From Cryptosporangium minutisporangium (GTDB lineage Bacteria > Actinomycetota > Actinomycetes > Mycobacteriales > Cryptosporangiaceae), in assembly GCF_039536245.1 (NCBI RefSeq), contig NZ_BAAAYN010000035.1:84410-148409 (forward strand): a stretch of DNA of 64,000 bases. Reading direction: 5' to 3'. The notes beneath the pieces are model-generated. The model ran no database searches and was not told the DNA's origin. It saw nothing but the letters and a program-made list of their open reading frames with translations. Below, piece by piece: positions 25,732 through 34,474 of the stretch. Numbering within the stretch: position 1 is the stretch's first letter; every line of letters begins with the position of its first letter. The translations under genes were made by a program, and so were the position numbers.

Positions 25732-26606
25732 CAGGTGTTGCGGTACTCGGAGATACCCAGGCCACTCGGTCCGGGGCAGAGGAACTGGCTGTACCGGGTG
25801 TCCTCGTCGACGAAGCGCTTGAGCCAGCTGATCATCATCTTCGCCACGTCGTCGTTCGGCGTTTGCGGGAAGAAGTGGCTTCCGCCGCGCAACTCCAGGT
25901 ACGCCTTCTCCGGCGAACCCAGCGAGGTGTAGAACGGCTCGGAGTGCGACGAGACCGGCGCGATCGTGTCGGAGGAGCCACCGATGATCAGCGTGGGAAC
26001 GCGCTGCCGCGTCCAGCTCTTGGTCGCGTTCCACGGCGCCAGCGGGATCGCGGCCTTGAGCGACGGCCGGTCGAGGGACGCCTCCAGCGAGCCGCCACCG
26101 CCCATCGAGTGGCCCGCCACGGCGAGGCGGTTGCGGTCGATGCGGCTCGCGGCCGGGCTGCTGGTGACCGCCCAGTCGAGCGCGGCGAGCAGCTGGTTGC
26201 CGCGGGAGGCCGGCTGGTCGAGCGTCGAGTTGGTCTCGATGCCGATCACCACGAAGCCCTGGGATGCCAGTCGCGGACCGAGCCACTCGAGGCTCGACCA
26301 GTACGCGGTGAACCCGGGCGAGATCGCGACCGCGCCGAACGTGCCCTGGCTGGTGTCGGTCGGGTAGTAGATCCGGCCACCGCCGAAGCCCGAGACGAGG
26401 CCGCTGATGCGGGCTTCGGTGACGCGGAACGGGCCGGTGGTCGCGGTGACGCTGGCGTTGGTCGGCGCCGGTCCCTTCCAGTACGGGCCGTCCGCTGCCT
26501 GAACACCGCTCGGGGCAGCGGCGATGCTGCCGCCGGCGAGTGCCAGAGCGAGGGTGAGCTTGCCGATCAGCCGCAATCGGCGGGTGGGTTTACGTAACGT
26601 CAGCAC
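25722..26606 (-). CDS. Secreted polyester hydrolase / cutinase, PETase-LCC family
   Basis: A 294-residue alpha/beta hydrolase with a signal peptide (basic start, hydrophobic core about 13-31, cleavage near AQ/AA before residue 39). The catalytic triad is Ser167 in GHSMGG, Asp213 in SSDTIAP and His244 in GGSHF. Oxyanion-hole candidates are Phe99 (SPGFTA) and Met168. The aromatic clamp is Trp192 (APWN), and a C-terminal disulfide pair is Cys277/Cys292 (FLCPGP, NTCPI). The positions equivalent to IsPETase Ser214 and Ile218 are His221 and Phe225, as in actinobacterial cutinases such as TfCut2 and LCC. It should hydrolyse short-chain polyesters and possibly PET. Published PET hydrolases from Cryptosporangium look similar from memory. 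Confidence 0.93.
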   Translation of the reverse strand: MLTLRKPTRRLRLIGKLTLALALAGGSIAAAPSGVQAADGPYWKGPAPTNASVTATTGPFRVTEARISGLVSGFGGGRIYYPTDTSQGTFGAVAISPGFTAYWSSLEWLGPRLASQGFVVIGIETNSTLDQPASRGNQLLAALDWAVTSSPAASRIDRNRLAVAGHSMGGGGSLEASLDRPSLKAAIPLAPWNATKSWTRQRVPTLIIGGSSDTIAPVSSHSEPFYTSLGSPEKAYLELRGGSHFFPQTPNDDVAKMMISWLKRFVDEDTRYSQFLCPGPSGLGISEYRNTCPI

Positions 26607-26867
26607 GTCGTTGTACTCCCTGCTTATCGGAGCGGGACTACCTGCGTGTCCGGGCGGACTCCCCGTTCGTCCGGGCGAACGATGGAATTCTGCGCATTCC
26701 GCCGAATATCACGGATCGGCAATTACACCCATCTGTGTCACCGGCCCGGGGCTACCGATCACCCGCGTGAGGAAACCGGGTGCTCTTCCCGCCCCGCGGC
26801 CGCCCGGATCGACGCATGGTTGTCCGTCACGGCGCTCTGGCAGAACAGCGCGACGTGGATCCGCGGG

Positions 26868-28382
26868 TCAGCCGATCTGTGCAGGGACCTGATCGGGAGC
26901 CGCGACGGACCGACGGGGGCGGGTCAGGAAGAACGTGAGCGCGGCGCCGATCAGCGCGATCGCCGCGCAGACCAGGAACGCCCAGCGCAACCCGGACGCG
27001 AAAGCAGTGTGCACGACCTCGTCAACGGCCCCGCGCTGCGCGTCCGGAGCACTGGAGGTCACGACGCGTGCCTGCCCACCGGTGAGCAGCTCCGCCACCT
27101 GGTGCGCGTCCGGCAGCGAGCTCTCACTCCGCACCACGGTCTCGACCCGTCCGGCGAACACCCCGCCGAGCACCGCGATTCCGAGCACCAGGCCCAGCTG
27201 CCGGAACGTCGTCACGGCGCCGCCGGCCATGCCTGCGCGCTCGCGAGGCGCCGCCGCGAGCGCAGCGGCCGAGAGCGTCGGCATCACGGTCCCGACCCCG
27301 ACGCCCACCACCAGCAGGCCGGGGATCAGCACAGCCCACGACGACGCGCTGCCGACCAGCGCCTGCAGCGCGCTGCCCAGACCGATCAGCGCGAGGCCGG
27401 CGGAGATCACCAGGCCCGGCGCGACCCGGTCGTGCAGCACCCGCCCGGCCACCACCGAACAGACCAGCGACGCGAGGCTGAGCGGCAGGAACACCGCGCC
27501 GGCCGCGATCGGACCGAGGCCCAGCACCGACTGGAGCCAGAGCGAGGTGAACGCCATCGCGCTGAACGCTCCGAGGCTCGTCGCGGCGGCCGCGATCATC
27601 AACCCGGTAAACAAAGGCCGTTTGAACAGCGCCAGATCGAGCATCGGGTACGCGCGGACCCGCTCGACCGTGACGAACGCCGCCAGCGCGACCGCGCCGA
27701 CCGCGAACCCGATCAGCGGAGCGGGCTCGGTCCAGCCGTCCTCACCGGCCCGGATCAGCCCATACGTGACCGCGCTCGCCGCGAGCGTGAACGTGACGAC
27801 GCCGACCGGGTCGATCCGCGCCGAGGGATCGGCGGACTCCCGGATCACCCGCACGGACAGCACCAACGTCAGGACGCTGATCGGGACGTTCACCACGAAG
27901 ATCGCCGGCCACCCGTAGTGCTCGGTGAGCAATCCGCCGAGGATCGGGCCCGCTGCCGCGGCCGCACCGTTGATCGCGCCCCAGATCCCGAACGCGACCC
28001 CCCGGTCCTTGCCGACGTAGGCCGTGTTGATCAGCGCGATCGTCGTCGCCAACATCGCCGCTCCGCCGATGCCCTGGAGGCCGCGCGCGGCGATCAGCGC
28101 GGCGGAGCTGTCCGCCAGCGCACAGCCGATCGACGCGAGCGCGAACAGCACCATGCCGATCAGATAGACCTTCTTGCGGCCGAACCGATCAGCGGCCGAG
28201 CCGGCACCGAGCAGCAGCGCCGCCAGGGCGAGCGCGTAGACGTCGATCACCCACTGCAGGTCACCCATGCCGGTCCGCAGGTCAGCGGCGATGTCCGGCA
28301 GTGCGACGTTCACGATCGTGACGTCGACCAGCAGCATGAACGTTCCCAAGCTGATCGCGATCAGCGGCAGCCACTTACGCAT
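26868..28382 (-). CDS. MFS drug exporter, EmrB/QacA (14-helix) type
   Basis: A 504-residue transporter with 14 predicted helices and the family motif VDVTIVNVALPDIAADL in helix 1. Motif C-like Gly/Pro-rich helix 5 is INGAAAAAGPILGGLLTEHYGWPAIFVVNVPI. The start was set at the ATG at 28382 after GGAAGGGGG. A proton-driven exporter of hydrophobic compounds is expected. It is divergent from a double AsnC-type regulator across a 176-base gap, so that regulator probably controls it. Confidence 0.92.
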   Translation of the reverse strand: MRKWLPLIAISLGTFMLLVDVTIVNVALPDIAADLRTGMGDLQWVIDVYALALAALLLGAGSAADRFGRKKVYLIGMVLFALASIGCALADSSAALIAARGLQGIGGAAMLATTIALINTAYVGKDRGVAFGIWGAINGAAAAAGPILGGLLTEHYGWPAIFVVNVPISVLTLVLSVRVIRESADPSARIDPVGVVTFTLAASAVTYGLIRAGEDGWTEPAPLIGFAVGAVALAAFVTVERVRAYPMLDLALFKRPLFTGLMIAAAATSLGAFSAMAFTSLWLQSVLGLGPIAAGAVFLPLSLASLVCSVVAGRVLHDRVAPGLVISAGLALIGLGSALQALVGSASSWAVLIPGLLVVGVGVGTVMPTLSAAALAAAPRERAGMAGGAVTTFRQLGLVLGIAVLGGVFAGRVETVVRSESSLPDAHQVAELLTGGQARVVTSSAPDAQRGAVDEVVHTAFASGLRWAFLVCAAIALIGAALTFFLTRPRRSVAAPDQVPAQIG

Positions 28383-28558
28383 GTCGTCGTTCCCCCTTCC
28401 GTGGGCGGTGCAGTGTGGGCCGGACGGTTGCCCGTGCACCTGGTCGACTGTTCACGCGTTCGGGCCGGGCCGCTATTCGCGAGGCCCGAAGCGGCGGATC
28501 TCGACATTCCGCGCCTGGTTCCGGCGGATACCCTCGCTGTGGGCCCCTGGAGGTGGAC

Positions 28559-29521
28559 ATGCTCGACGAACTCGATCGGCAGATCGTGCACGCGCTCGAG
28601 GCGGACGGCCGGGCGGCGTTCAGTCGCATCGCCCAGGTGCTCGGGGTCTCGGACCAGACCGTGGCGCGACGGTACCGGCGGCTCCGGGCCGAGGAGAGTG
28701 TCCGGGTGGTGGGGCACCTCGATACGTGGCGGCTCGGCGCGGTCTCCTGGTACCTGCGCTTGCAGTGCACGCCGGACGCGGCCCAGTCGGTCGCCGGAGC
28801 GCTGGCCCGACGTCCGGACACGGCCTGGGTGCGGCTCTCCTCGGGCGGCACCGAGGTCAGCTGCGTCACCCGGGCCCGGTCGCAGGCCGACACCGACGCG
28901 CTGCTGCTCGACAAGCTGCACCGGACGCCACGGATCGTCGGGGTCAGCGCACACGCCCTGATCCACCTGTACTACGGCGGCACCGAGTCGTTCCTCCGCA
29001 AGGTGCAGGTACTCGCCGACGACCAGATCGCAGCGCTGGCCCCGCCGTGGGCCGGCGAGCCGAACGGTGAGGTGCCGGAGCTCGGCCCCGGCGACCGCAC
29101 GCTGCTCGCCGCCCTGTCCAGGGATGGACGCGCCGGGCTACCCGAGCTCGCCACGGCAACCGGCTGGTCGGAAACGCGGGTCCGTCGCCGGGTGACCGAG
29201 CTCCGCCGCAGCGGTGCCTTGTTCTTCGAGGTGGACGTGCCGGGGTCGGCGCTCGGCCTGGAAATGTCGGCGATGATGTGGCTCTCGGTGGCGCCGCACG
29301 CGATGGTACGGGCCGCCGAGACGCTGGCCGGGCACCCCGAGGTGCCGTTCGTCGCCGCGACGACCGGGTCAACGAACATCGTCGCGAGCGTGATCTGCCG
29401 GGACGTCGGCGCGCTCTACGAGTACCTGACCAACCGGGTCGCCGCGATCCCGGCGATCCACCACATCGAGACGAACCCGATCGTCCGCACCCTAAAACGC
29501 GAAGGCGCACTCCTCCCCTGA
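28559..29521 (+). CDS. Double-module Lrp/AsnC-family regulator
   Basis: A 320-residue protein made of two AsnC-like modules. The first helix-turn-helix is MLDELDRQIVHALEADGRAAFSRIAQVLGVSDQTVARRYRRLRA. After an effector-like domain, the second is GDRTLLAALSRDGRAGLPELATATGWSETRVRRRVTELRRSGAL, followed by a RAM-type domain ending IHHIETNPIVRTLKREG. This tandem architecture is common in actinomycetes. The ATG at 28559 follows GGAGG, and an upstream in-frame start was rejected. Likely target: the divergent MFS exporter. The ligand is unknown. Confidence 0.92.
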   Translation: MLDELDRQIVHALEADGRAAFSRIAQVLGVSDQTVARRYRRLRAEESVRVVGHLDTWRLGAVSWYLRLQCTPDAAQSVAGALARRPDTAWVRLSSGGTEVSCVTRARSQADTDALLLDKLHRTPRIVGVSAHALIHLYYGGTESFLRKVQVLADDQIAALAPPWAGEPNGEVPELGPGDRTLLAALSRDGRAGLPELATATGWSETRVRRRVTELRRSGALFFEVDVPGSALGLEMSAMMWLSVAPHAMVRAAETLAGHPEVPFVAATTGSTNIVASVICRDVGALYEYLTNRVAAIPAIHHIETNPIVRTLKREGALLP

Positions 29522-29551
29522 GAGCGGCCCGTCCAGAGCGCTACGCGCTTC

Positions 29552-30721
29552 TCAGAAATCTGCCGCGACAGGAACATGCCCCTTCAGGACGTTGCGGGCG
29601 ATCGTGCGGCGCTGGATCTCGTCCGTGCCCTCGTAGATCCGCAGCAGCCGCAGCTCCCGGTACCACCGCTCGATCGGCAGCTCCCGCGTGTACCCCATGC
29701 CGCCGTGGATCTGCAGCACCCGGTCGACGATCTCGTTCGCCTTCACGCCGCCGTACAGCTTCGCGATCGACTGGGCCTGCCGGGAGTCCCGCCCAGCCTC
29801 GACCTGCCAGGCCGCGTGCAAAACGAGTAAGCGCAGCGCCTGGAGCTCGACGACCGAGTCGGCGATCATCCACTGGATCGCCTGCCGCTCGGACAGCGGC
29901 GCGCCGAACGTCGTCCGGGAGTTCGCCTGCTCGACCGCCATCTCGATCAACCGCTCGCACGAGCCGATCGCCCGGGACGGCAGCAGGTAACGCCCCTGCC
30001 CGATCCACTGGAGCGCCAGCGCGAACCCGAAGCCCACCTCGCCGAGCACGTTCTCGGCCGGCACTCGTACGTCGTCGAAGACCAGCGCTGCCGGACCCCA
30101 CTGCCCCATGGTCTGGATCGGCTCGGACTTCCAGCCCATGTCCCGGTCGACGAGGAAGCAGGTGACCCCGCCGTTGACGCCCTTCTCCTTGTCGGTGACC
30201 GCGAACACCATCACGAAGTCGGCTTCGTTACCCTGCGTGATGAATGTCTTCTCGCCGCTGATCACCCACTCGTCGCCGTCCCGCCGCGCCGACGTCCGAA
30301 TCGCCTTCGCGTCCGACCCTGCACCGGGCTCGGTGATCGCGAAGCAGGAGATCCGCTCGCCCTCGATCGTCGGGAGCAGGTAGCGCCGCTTCTGCTCCTC
30401 GGTCGCGTGGAACAGGATGTTGTCGGCGCTGCCGCCGAACCGGAACGGCACGAAAGTCCGGCCCAGCTCGGCCTCGACCATCGACGCGGTGATCGCGCCG
30501 AGGCTCATCCCGCCGTACTCCTCCGGCGTGAGGATGCCCCAGAAACCGGACTCGCGGGCCTTGAGCTGCAGTGCGCGGATCTCGGACCGGGTCATGCCTG
30601 GCTCGCCGGCCCGCTCGCGCCGGAGCACCTCGGGCTCGAGCGGCATCAGCTCGCGCTCGACGAACGTCCGTACCCAGTCGCGGACGGCGCGCTGCTCGTC
30701 GGATAAGGCGAAGTCGACCAC
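29552..30721 (-). CDS. Acyl-CoA dehydrogenase
   Basis: A 389-residue flavoprotein with ISCFAITEPGAGSDAKAI, VISGEKTFITQGNEADFV, QIHGGMGYTRELPIERWYRELRLL and the catalytic-Glu motif RIYEGTDEIQRRTIARNVL. The intact YEGT motif places it with medium/short-chain and bacterial FadE-like enzymes. It is the second gene of a two-dehydrogenase operon (41-base gap from the first). Its divergent TetR is on the far side of the first gene. Confidence 0.93.
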   Translation of the reverse strand: MVDFALSDEQRAVRDWVRTFVERELMPLEPEVLRRERAGEPGMTRSEIRALQLKARESGFWGILTPEEYGGMSLGAITASMVEAELGRTFVPFRFGGSADNILFHATEEQKRRYLLPTIEGERISCFAITEPGAGSDAKAIRTSARRDGDEWVISGEKTFITQGNEADFVMVFAVTDKEKGVNGGVTCFLVDRDMGWKSEPIQTMGQWGPAALVFDDVRVPAENVLGEVGFGFALALQWIGQGRYLLPSRAIGSCERLIEMAVEQANSRTTFGAPLSERQAIQWMIADSVVELQALRLLVLHAAWQVEAGRDSRQAQSIAKLYGGVKANEIVDRVLQIHGGMGYTRELPIERWYRELRLLRIYEGTDEIQRRTIARNVLKGHVPVAADF

Positions 30722-30762
30722 AGTGTCTCCTTAGAGGGCGGATCCGTTGAGGGGCGGATTCG

Positions 30763-31911
30763 TTAGAACGCGTTCAGTCCGGTCAGGGCACGGCCGATCA
30801 GGAGCTTCTGGATCTGGCTGGTGCCCTCGTACAGCGTCATCACCCGGGCGTCGCGCAGGTACTTCGACACCGGGTACTCGTCCAGGTAGCCGTACCCGCC
30901 GAAGACCTGGACACCCAGGTCCGCGACGCGCACGGCCGCCTCACTCGCGAACAGCTTGGCCATCGACGCCTCGGAGCCGAACGGCTGCCCACGGTCGATC
31001 AGGTCGGCGACCCGCCACACCATCAGCCGGGCGGCGTCGGTGGTGACCGCCATGTCGGCGAGCATCTCCTGCACCAGCTGGTGCCCGGCGATCGGCTTGC
31101 CGAACTGGGTCCGCTCCCCGGCGTACCGGATCGACGCCTCCAGCGCGCCCCGGGCGATGCCGACACAACCGGCGGCGACCGACATGCGCCCCTTGTCCAG
31201 CGCGGACATGGCGACCTTGAAGCCTCGCCCGACGTCGCCCACCACCGCGTCGTCCGCTACCCGGACGTCCTCGAAAAGCAGTTCGGCAGTGGGCTGACCG
31301 CGGAGGCCGAGCTTGCCGTGCACCTCACGGCGGATGAAACCCGCCGTGGAGGTCGGGATCGCGAAGGCGGTCACGCCGCGCGGCCCCGGCTCGCCGGTCC
31401 GCGCGAACACCAGGGCGACGTCGGCCCAGGTGCCGTTCGTGATGAACATCTTCGAGCCGTTGAGCACCCAGCCGTTCCCGTCGCGGGTCGCCCGGGTGGC
31501 CAGGTTGCCGGCGTCCGAGCCGGTGTCGGGCTCGGTCAGCGCGAAGCAGCCCAGCGCCTCGCCGGAGCACAGCTTCGGCAGCCACTGCTCCTTCTGGGCC
31601 GCGGACCCGTACGCGAGCAGCGACTTCGCCACCAGGCCGAGCGAGACCGAGACGAGGCCGCGCACCGCGGAGTCGCCCCGTCCGAGCTCCTCCAGCGCCA
31701 GGCAGTAGGCCAGGTGGTCCATCCCGGAGCCGCCGTGCTCCTCCGGGATCGTCAGCCCGAGAAATCCCACCTTGCCCAGCTTGGCGATGATCGCGCGATC
31801 GACCGACTCGGCCCGATCCCACGCCGCGGCGTACGGCACGACCTCGGAGTCGACGAACTCCCGAGCGACCTCGCGGAGCCGAACGTGATCGGGGGTCAGG
31901 CCGAGATCCAT
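30763..31911 (-). CDS. Acyl-CoA dehydrogenase
   Basis: A 382-residue flavoprotein. It has LGCFALTEPDTGSDAGNLATRA (Asp in place of the usual Ala after Glu-Pro), VLNGSKMFITNGTWADVAL, QVFGGYGYLDEYPVSKYLRDARVM and the catalytic motif TLYEGTSQIQKLLIGRAL. Resembles butyryl/short-branched-chain dehydrogenases. First gene of the operon, divergent from a TetR gene 86 bases away, which probably regulates it. Confidence 0.93.
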   Translation of the reverse strand: MDLGLTPDHVRLREVAREFVDSEVVPYAAAWDRAESVDRAIIAKLGKVGFLGLTIPEEHGGSGMDHLAYCLALEELGRGDSAVRGLVSVSLGLVAKSLLAYGSAAQKEQWLPKLCSGEALGCFALTEPDTGSDAGNLATRATRDGNGWVLNGSKMFITNGTWADVALVFARTGEPGPRGVTAFAIPTSTAGFIRREVHGKLGLRGQPTAELLFEDVRVADDAVVGDVGRGFKVAMSALDKGRMSVAAGCVGIARGALEASIRYAGERTQFGKPIAGHQLVQEMLADMAVTTDAARLMVWRVADLIDRGQPFGSEASMAKLFASEAAVRVADLGVQVFGGYGYLDEYPVSKYLRDARVMTLYEGTSQIQKLLIGRALTGLNAF

Positions 31912-31934
31912 GAGCGCCTCCGTCGCCGAACACT

Positions 31935-31955
31935 GTTAGGTGACCGTTAGGCTAA
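31935..31955. promoter_or_regulatory. Candidate operator between dehydrogenase operon and TetR
   Basis: GTTAGG is repeated at 31935-31940 and 31946-31951, 11 bases (one helical turn) apart, and the second copy forms TTAG-G-CTAA. The site lies midway between divergent starts. Confidence 0.45.
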
Positions 31956-31997
31956 GCCTGGCCGGCGACCGCAGGCAAGACGGAAGGGGAGGTGCGC

Positions 31998-32678
31998 ATG
32001 GCCCGCCCCAGCAGCCCACTGCTGACCCGTGAGCGCATCCGCGCGGCGGCACTGGCGATGGTCGACCGCGACGGGCTGGACGGCCTGTCGATGCGGCGAC
32101 TCGCCGCTGACCTGGGCGTTCGCGCCGCCTCGCTCTACGGGTACCTGGCGACCAAGGAAGAGCTGCTCACCGACCTCGCCGACGAAGTGCTGACCGGCGT
32201 CGACAGCAGCGGGTTCGCCGACGGGAACTGGCGGCTGGGCCTGACGGTCTGGGCCCGGTCGTACCGGGAGGCGCTGGCCGCCCACCCCAACCTGGTGCCG
32301 TTCCTGGCGCACTCGCCCGGACGGCGTCCGCAGGCGCTCAAACACGCCGACGCCGTCCACGGTGGGCTGACGTCGGCGGGTTGGCCGCCGCGCTACGCAA
32401 CGATGATCGGCGCCTCGACGAAGTACCTGGTCGTCGGAGCAGCGATGACGTCGTTCTCCGGCGGGTTCGCCGACGACGTCGAGGTCTACGTCGGGCGCTA
32501 CCCGAACCTGAGTCAGGCGCACCTGCTTGCGGGGCACGAGGAGATCGACCGGGACAGTTTCGAGCTGGCGCTCACGGCCTTCCTGGACGGGCTGAGCCGC
32601 CTGCACGGACAGGTGGCGCGGAACGATTCAGCTCCGGGCGTACGATCCGGCTCGGACGGCCTAGCTTTCCCGGAGTAG
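31998..32678 (+). CDS. TetR-family regulator
   Basis: A 226-residue repressor. The helix-turn-helix reads LLTRERIRAAALAMVDRDGLDGLSMRRLAADLGVRAASLYGYLATKEELL, with a TetR_C-like effector domain. The ATG at 31998 follows GGAAGGGGAGG; a GTG 6 bases earlier is less likely. It is divergent from two acyl-CoA dehydrogenase genes and probably controls them. It is 12 bases upstream of a DUF5709 gene, though cotranscription with that gene is unproven. Confidence 0.9.
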   Translation: MARPSSPLLTRERIRAAALAMVDRDGLDGLSMRRLAADLGVRAASLYGYLATKEELLTDLADEVLTGVDSSGFADGNWRLGLTVWARSYREALAAHPNLVPFLAHSPGRRPQALKHADAVHGGLTSAGWPPRYATMIGASTKYLVVGAAMTSFSGGFADDVEVYVGRYPNLSQAHLLAGHEEIDRDSFELALTAFLDGLSRLHGQVARNDSAPGVRSGSDGLAFPE

Positions 32679-32690
32679 TAAGGACCCCCG

Positions 32691-33113
32691 ATGAGTGAAT
32701 CCCGGTCCGACGCCGACGGTGTCGAGGACGACGGCGTGCTCGACCCGGCCGACAGCCTCGACGACGACGACCTGCGCAGCGATCTCCTCGACCGAGGCAT
32801 CGATGCCGGTGACCGCTACCGCGCGTCCGATCGGTTCGGCACCACCGCAGCGGAGCAGGCCCGCGGCGAAAGCCTCGAGCAGTTGCTGGCGGAGGAGGAG
32901 CCGGACGTCAGCGCCGAGTTCGACGACGAGGACGAGGACGTCCCGGCCGACCTCGGCTCGTCGCCGCAGACCCGGGCCGGCCGCCTGGTCCAGCCGGACG
33001 AAGGCTCCCACGAGGACCAAGACTCCGAGGTCTACGCGCGGGACGCCGGGATCGACGGCGGGGGCGCGAGCGCCGAGGAAGCGGCCGTCCACCTGGTGGA
33101 CGAAGACCGCTAG
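32691..33113 (+). CDS. DUF5709-family acidic protein
   Basis: A 140-residue, very acidic protein (many Asp/Glu runs). The DUF5709-type segments are VLDPADSLDDDDLRSDLLDRGIDAGDRYRASDRFGTTAAEQARGESLEQLLAEEEPDV and a C-terminal EEAAVHLVDEDR. No membrane segments. The family is restricted to actinobacteria and its function is unknown. The gene is followed by a short hairpin and then an intergenic repeat array. Confidence 0.88.
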   Translation: MSESRSDADGVEDDGVLDPADSLDDDDLRSDLLDRGIDAGDRYRASDRFGTTAAEQARGESLEQLLAEEEPDVSAEFDDEDEDVPADLGSSPQTRAGRLVQPDEGSHEDQDSEVYARDAGIDGGGASAEEAAVHLVDEDR

Positions 33114-33126
33114 GGCCCGGCCGACA

Positions 33127-33140
33127 CCCGAATTTTCGGG
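33127..33140 (+). terminator. Small hairpin after DUF5709
   Basis: CCCGAA-TT-TTCGGG followed by AAAA, 13 bases past the stop. The short stem makes this a weaker terminator candidate than others here. Confidence 0.4.
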
Positions 33141-33221
33141 AAAACCACCCGCTCGGGGCCGGCCATCGTGGAGCGGTCGCGGCAAACGAGGCGGCTCCGC
33201 CTGCTTGGCAGAGGCAGTCGC

Positions 33222-33387
33222 CGGATGGTTGTCGCGCTCTCCGGGTGACGCGCCGGATGGTTGTAGCGCCCTCGGGGTGACACACCGGGTGGTTGTCGCG
33301 CTTCCGGGGTGGCGCACGCAGTGGTTGTCGTGAATTCCGGACCATGGCACGGGAAGCGCGACAACCATCTCGGCGGCACCCGGGAAC
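33222..33387. repeat. Intergenic array: four direct 32-base repeats and two inverted copies
   Basis: Direct units start at 33222, 33254, 33286 and 33318 (32, 32, 32 and 33 bases). Each contains a variant of GGTGGTTGTCGCGCTTCC or GGATGGTTGTAGCGCC, followed by a G-rich half and a GACGCGC/GACACAC/GGCGCAC end. Two shorter copies run in the opposite direction at about 33351-33379 and 33380-33407. Unit 3 and the first inverted copy share 16 perfectly complementary bases (33290-33305 with 33352-33367), giving a possible long stem. No open frame explains it. The rest of 33141-33472 shows nothing else except the promoter-proximal sequence of the next gene. Confidence 0.8.
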
Positions 33388-33472
33388 GGCGCCAACCATC
33401 CCCACTGACAGCGCATGGGCTTAGGCGTGCCCGGGGGTTAAGGGCAGCTAACGGTGGGGGCTGGCGGGGGCG

Positions 33473-34372
33473 GTGGCCGGTAGCGTGGCCGGTGTGGAGC
33501 CTGTTGATCCGGTGCCGGGCTGGTCGGTACCCCCGAAGCCCGCGTCACCGCACTCAGCGTTACCACCGCACCCCGAAGGGCGACCAAACCGCACCCGCAT
33601 CGTCCTGCTCGCGGGCGTTGTCGCCGTTGTGCTGCTCGGGATCGTCGGGGTGACCACCGCGCTGGTGGTCCGCCCGGACTCCGAGCCGACCCAGCTCCGC
33701 GCCGAATCAGTACCGTCCGACGAAGCGAGCACACCAGGCACGCCGGGCGCCGAATCGGACCCTGGTCAGGCGGCGGCCGGCCAGCCGCCCCACCCGTCCA
33801 CCGAGTCGTCGTCGACGGCCGGGGCGTCGCCGAGCACGGGCTCCTCCGCCGCGGCACCCGCCCCCAGCACCGGTCCGGCCGCCCCGGCGCCCGCCCCGAC
33901 GTCGCAGGCCCCGACCCCGAAGGCACCGGCCCCGAAGCCTCCGACCTCGAAGGCACCGGCCCCGAAGCCCCCGGCCTCCAAGAAGCCGACGACGAAGCCT
34001 CCCGCTCCGAAGCCTCCCGCCCCGAAGGCCCCGGAGATCAACAAGGCCGTCGCCAAGTCCGGCACCCGCGGCGCCGGGCCGTGCTCGACCAAGCTCGCCG
34101 CCGGGTACGGCTGCCTCCAGACGTACGGCGACGTCTGGTGGGTGTACGACACCAAGGCGGACAGCCACTCCGCGGTCGTCTTCTGGGAGGTCGGCTCCGG
34201 CACCGCGAAGCGCACCGGCCAGTGCGCGAACTCGATGGGCAACGGCAAGATCGGCGTCTGCAACAAGAACTACGCCGAGGGCACGAAGGGCCGGGCGAAG
34301 GTCTGCATCATGGACTGGGACACCAAGCAGGTTCACCAGTGCACCGCGTACTTCTCGTTCAAGACCGGCTGA
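33473..34372 (+). CDS. Membrane-anchored protein with Pro/Lys-rich stalk and Cys-rich outer domain
   Basis: A 299-residue protein. A short cytoplasmic N-terminus is followed by one membrane helix (about 43-66, IVLLAGVVAVVLLGIVGVTTALVV). Then comes a ~120-residue low-complexity stalk rich in Ser/Thr/Pro, with imperfect PAPKPPxSKAPAPKPP repeats (about 140-185). A C-terminal ~100-residue domain has six Cys (in PCSTK, GCLQ, QCANS, VCNKN, VCIMD and QCTAY), probably disulfide-bonded. The stalk would reach through peptidoglycan. I do not recognise the C-terminal domain. The start is GTG after GGGGGC; nearby in-frame GTGs are possible. Confidence 0.75.
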   Translation: MAGSVAGVEPVDPVPGWSVPPKPASPHSALPPHPEGRPNRTRIVLLAGVVAVVLLGIVGVTTALVVRPDSEPTQLRAESVPSDEASTPGTPGAESDPGQAAAGQPPHPSTESSSTAGASPSTGSSAAAPAPSTGPAAPAPAPTSQAPTPKAPAPKPPTSKAPAPKPPASKKPTTKPPAPKPPAPKAPEINKAVAKSGTRGAGPCSTKLAAGYGCLQTYGDVWWVYDTKADSHSAVVFWEVGSGTAKRTGQCANSMGNGKIGVCNKNYAEGTKGRAKVCIMDWDTKQVHQCTAYFSFKTG

Positions 34373-34474
34373 AGTCGAGTAACTGACACCACACACCAAG
34401 TCGCCCGCAAGTCGTCACGAAGTACCCCGCGAGACCGTCCTTGGGACACCAACTCGCTCTAAGGGGTACCTCCC

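Noticed and set aside
26646..28961. 771-codon open frame on the plus strand
   Set aside because: Opposes the MFS exporter and enters the AsnC gene in another frame; Arg/Asp/His-rich and without domains.
33222..33407. CRISPR array
   Set aside because: Units are head-to-tail with no unique spacers, two copies are inverted, and there are no cas genes.
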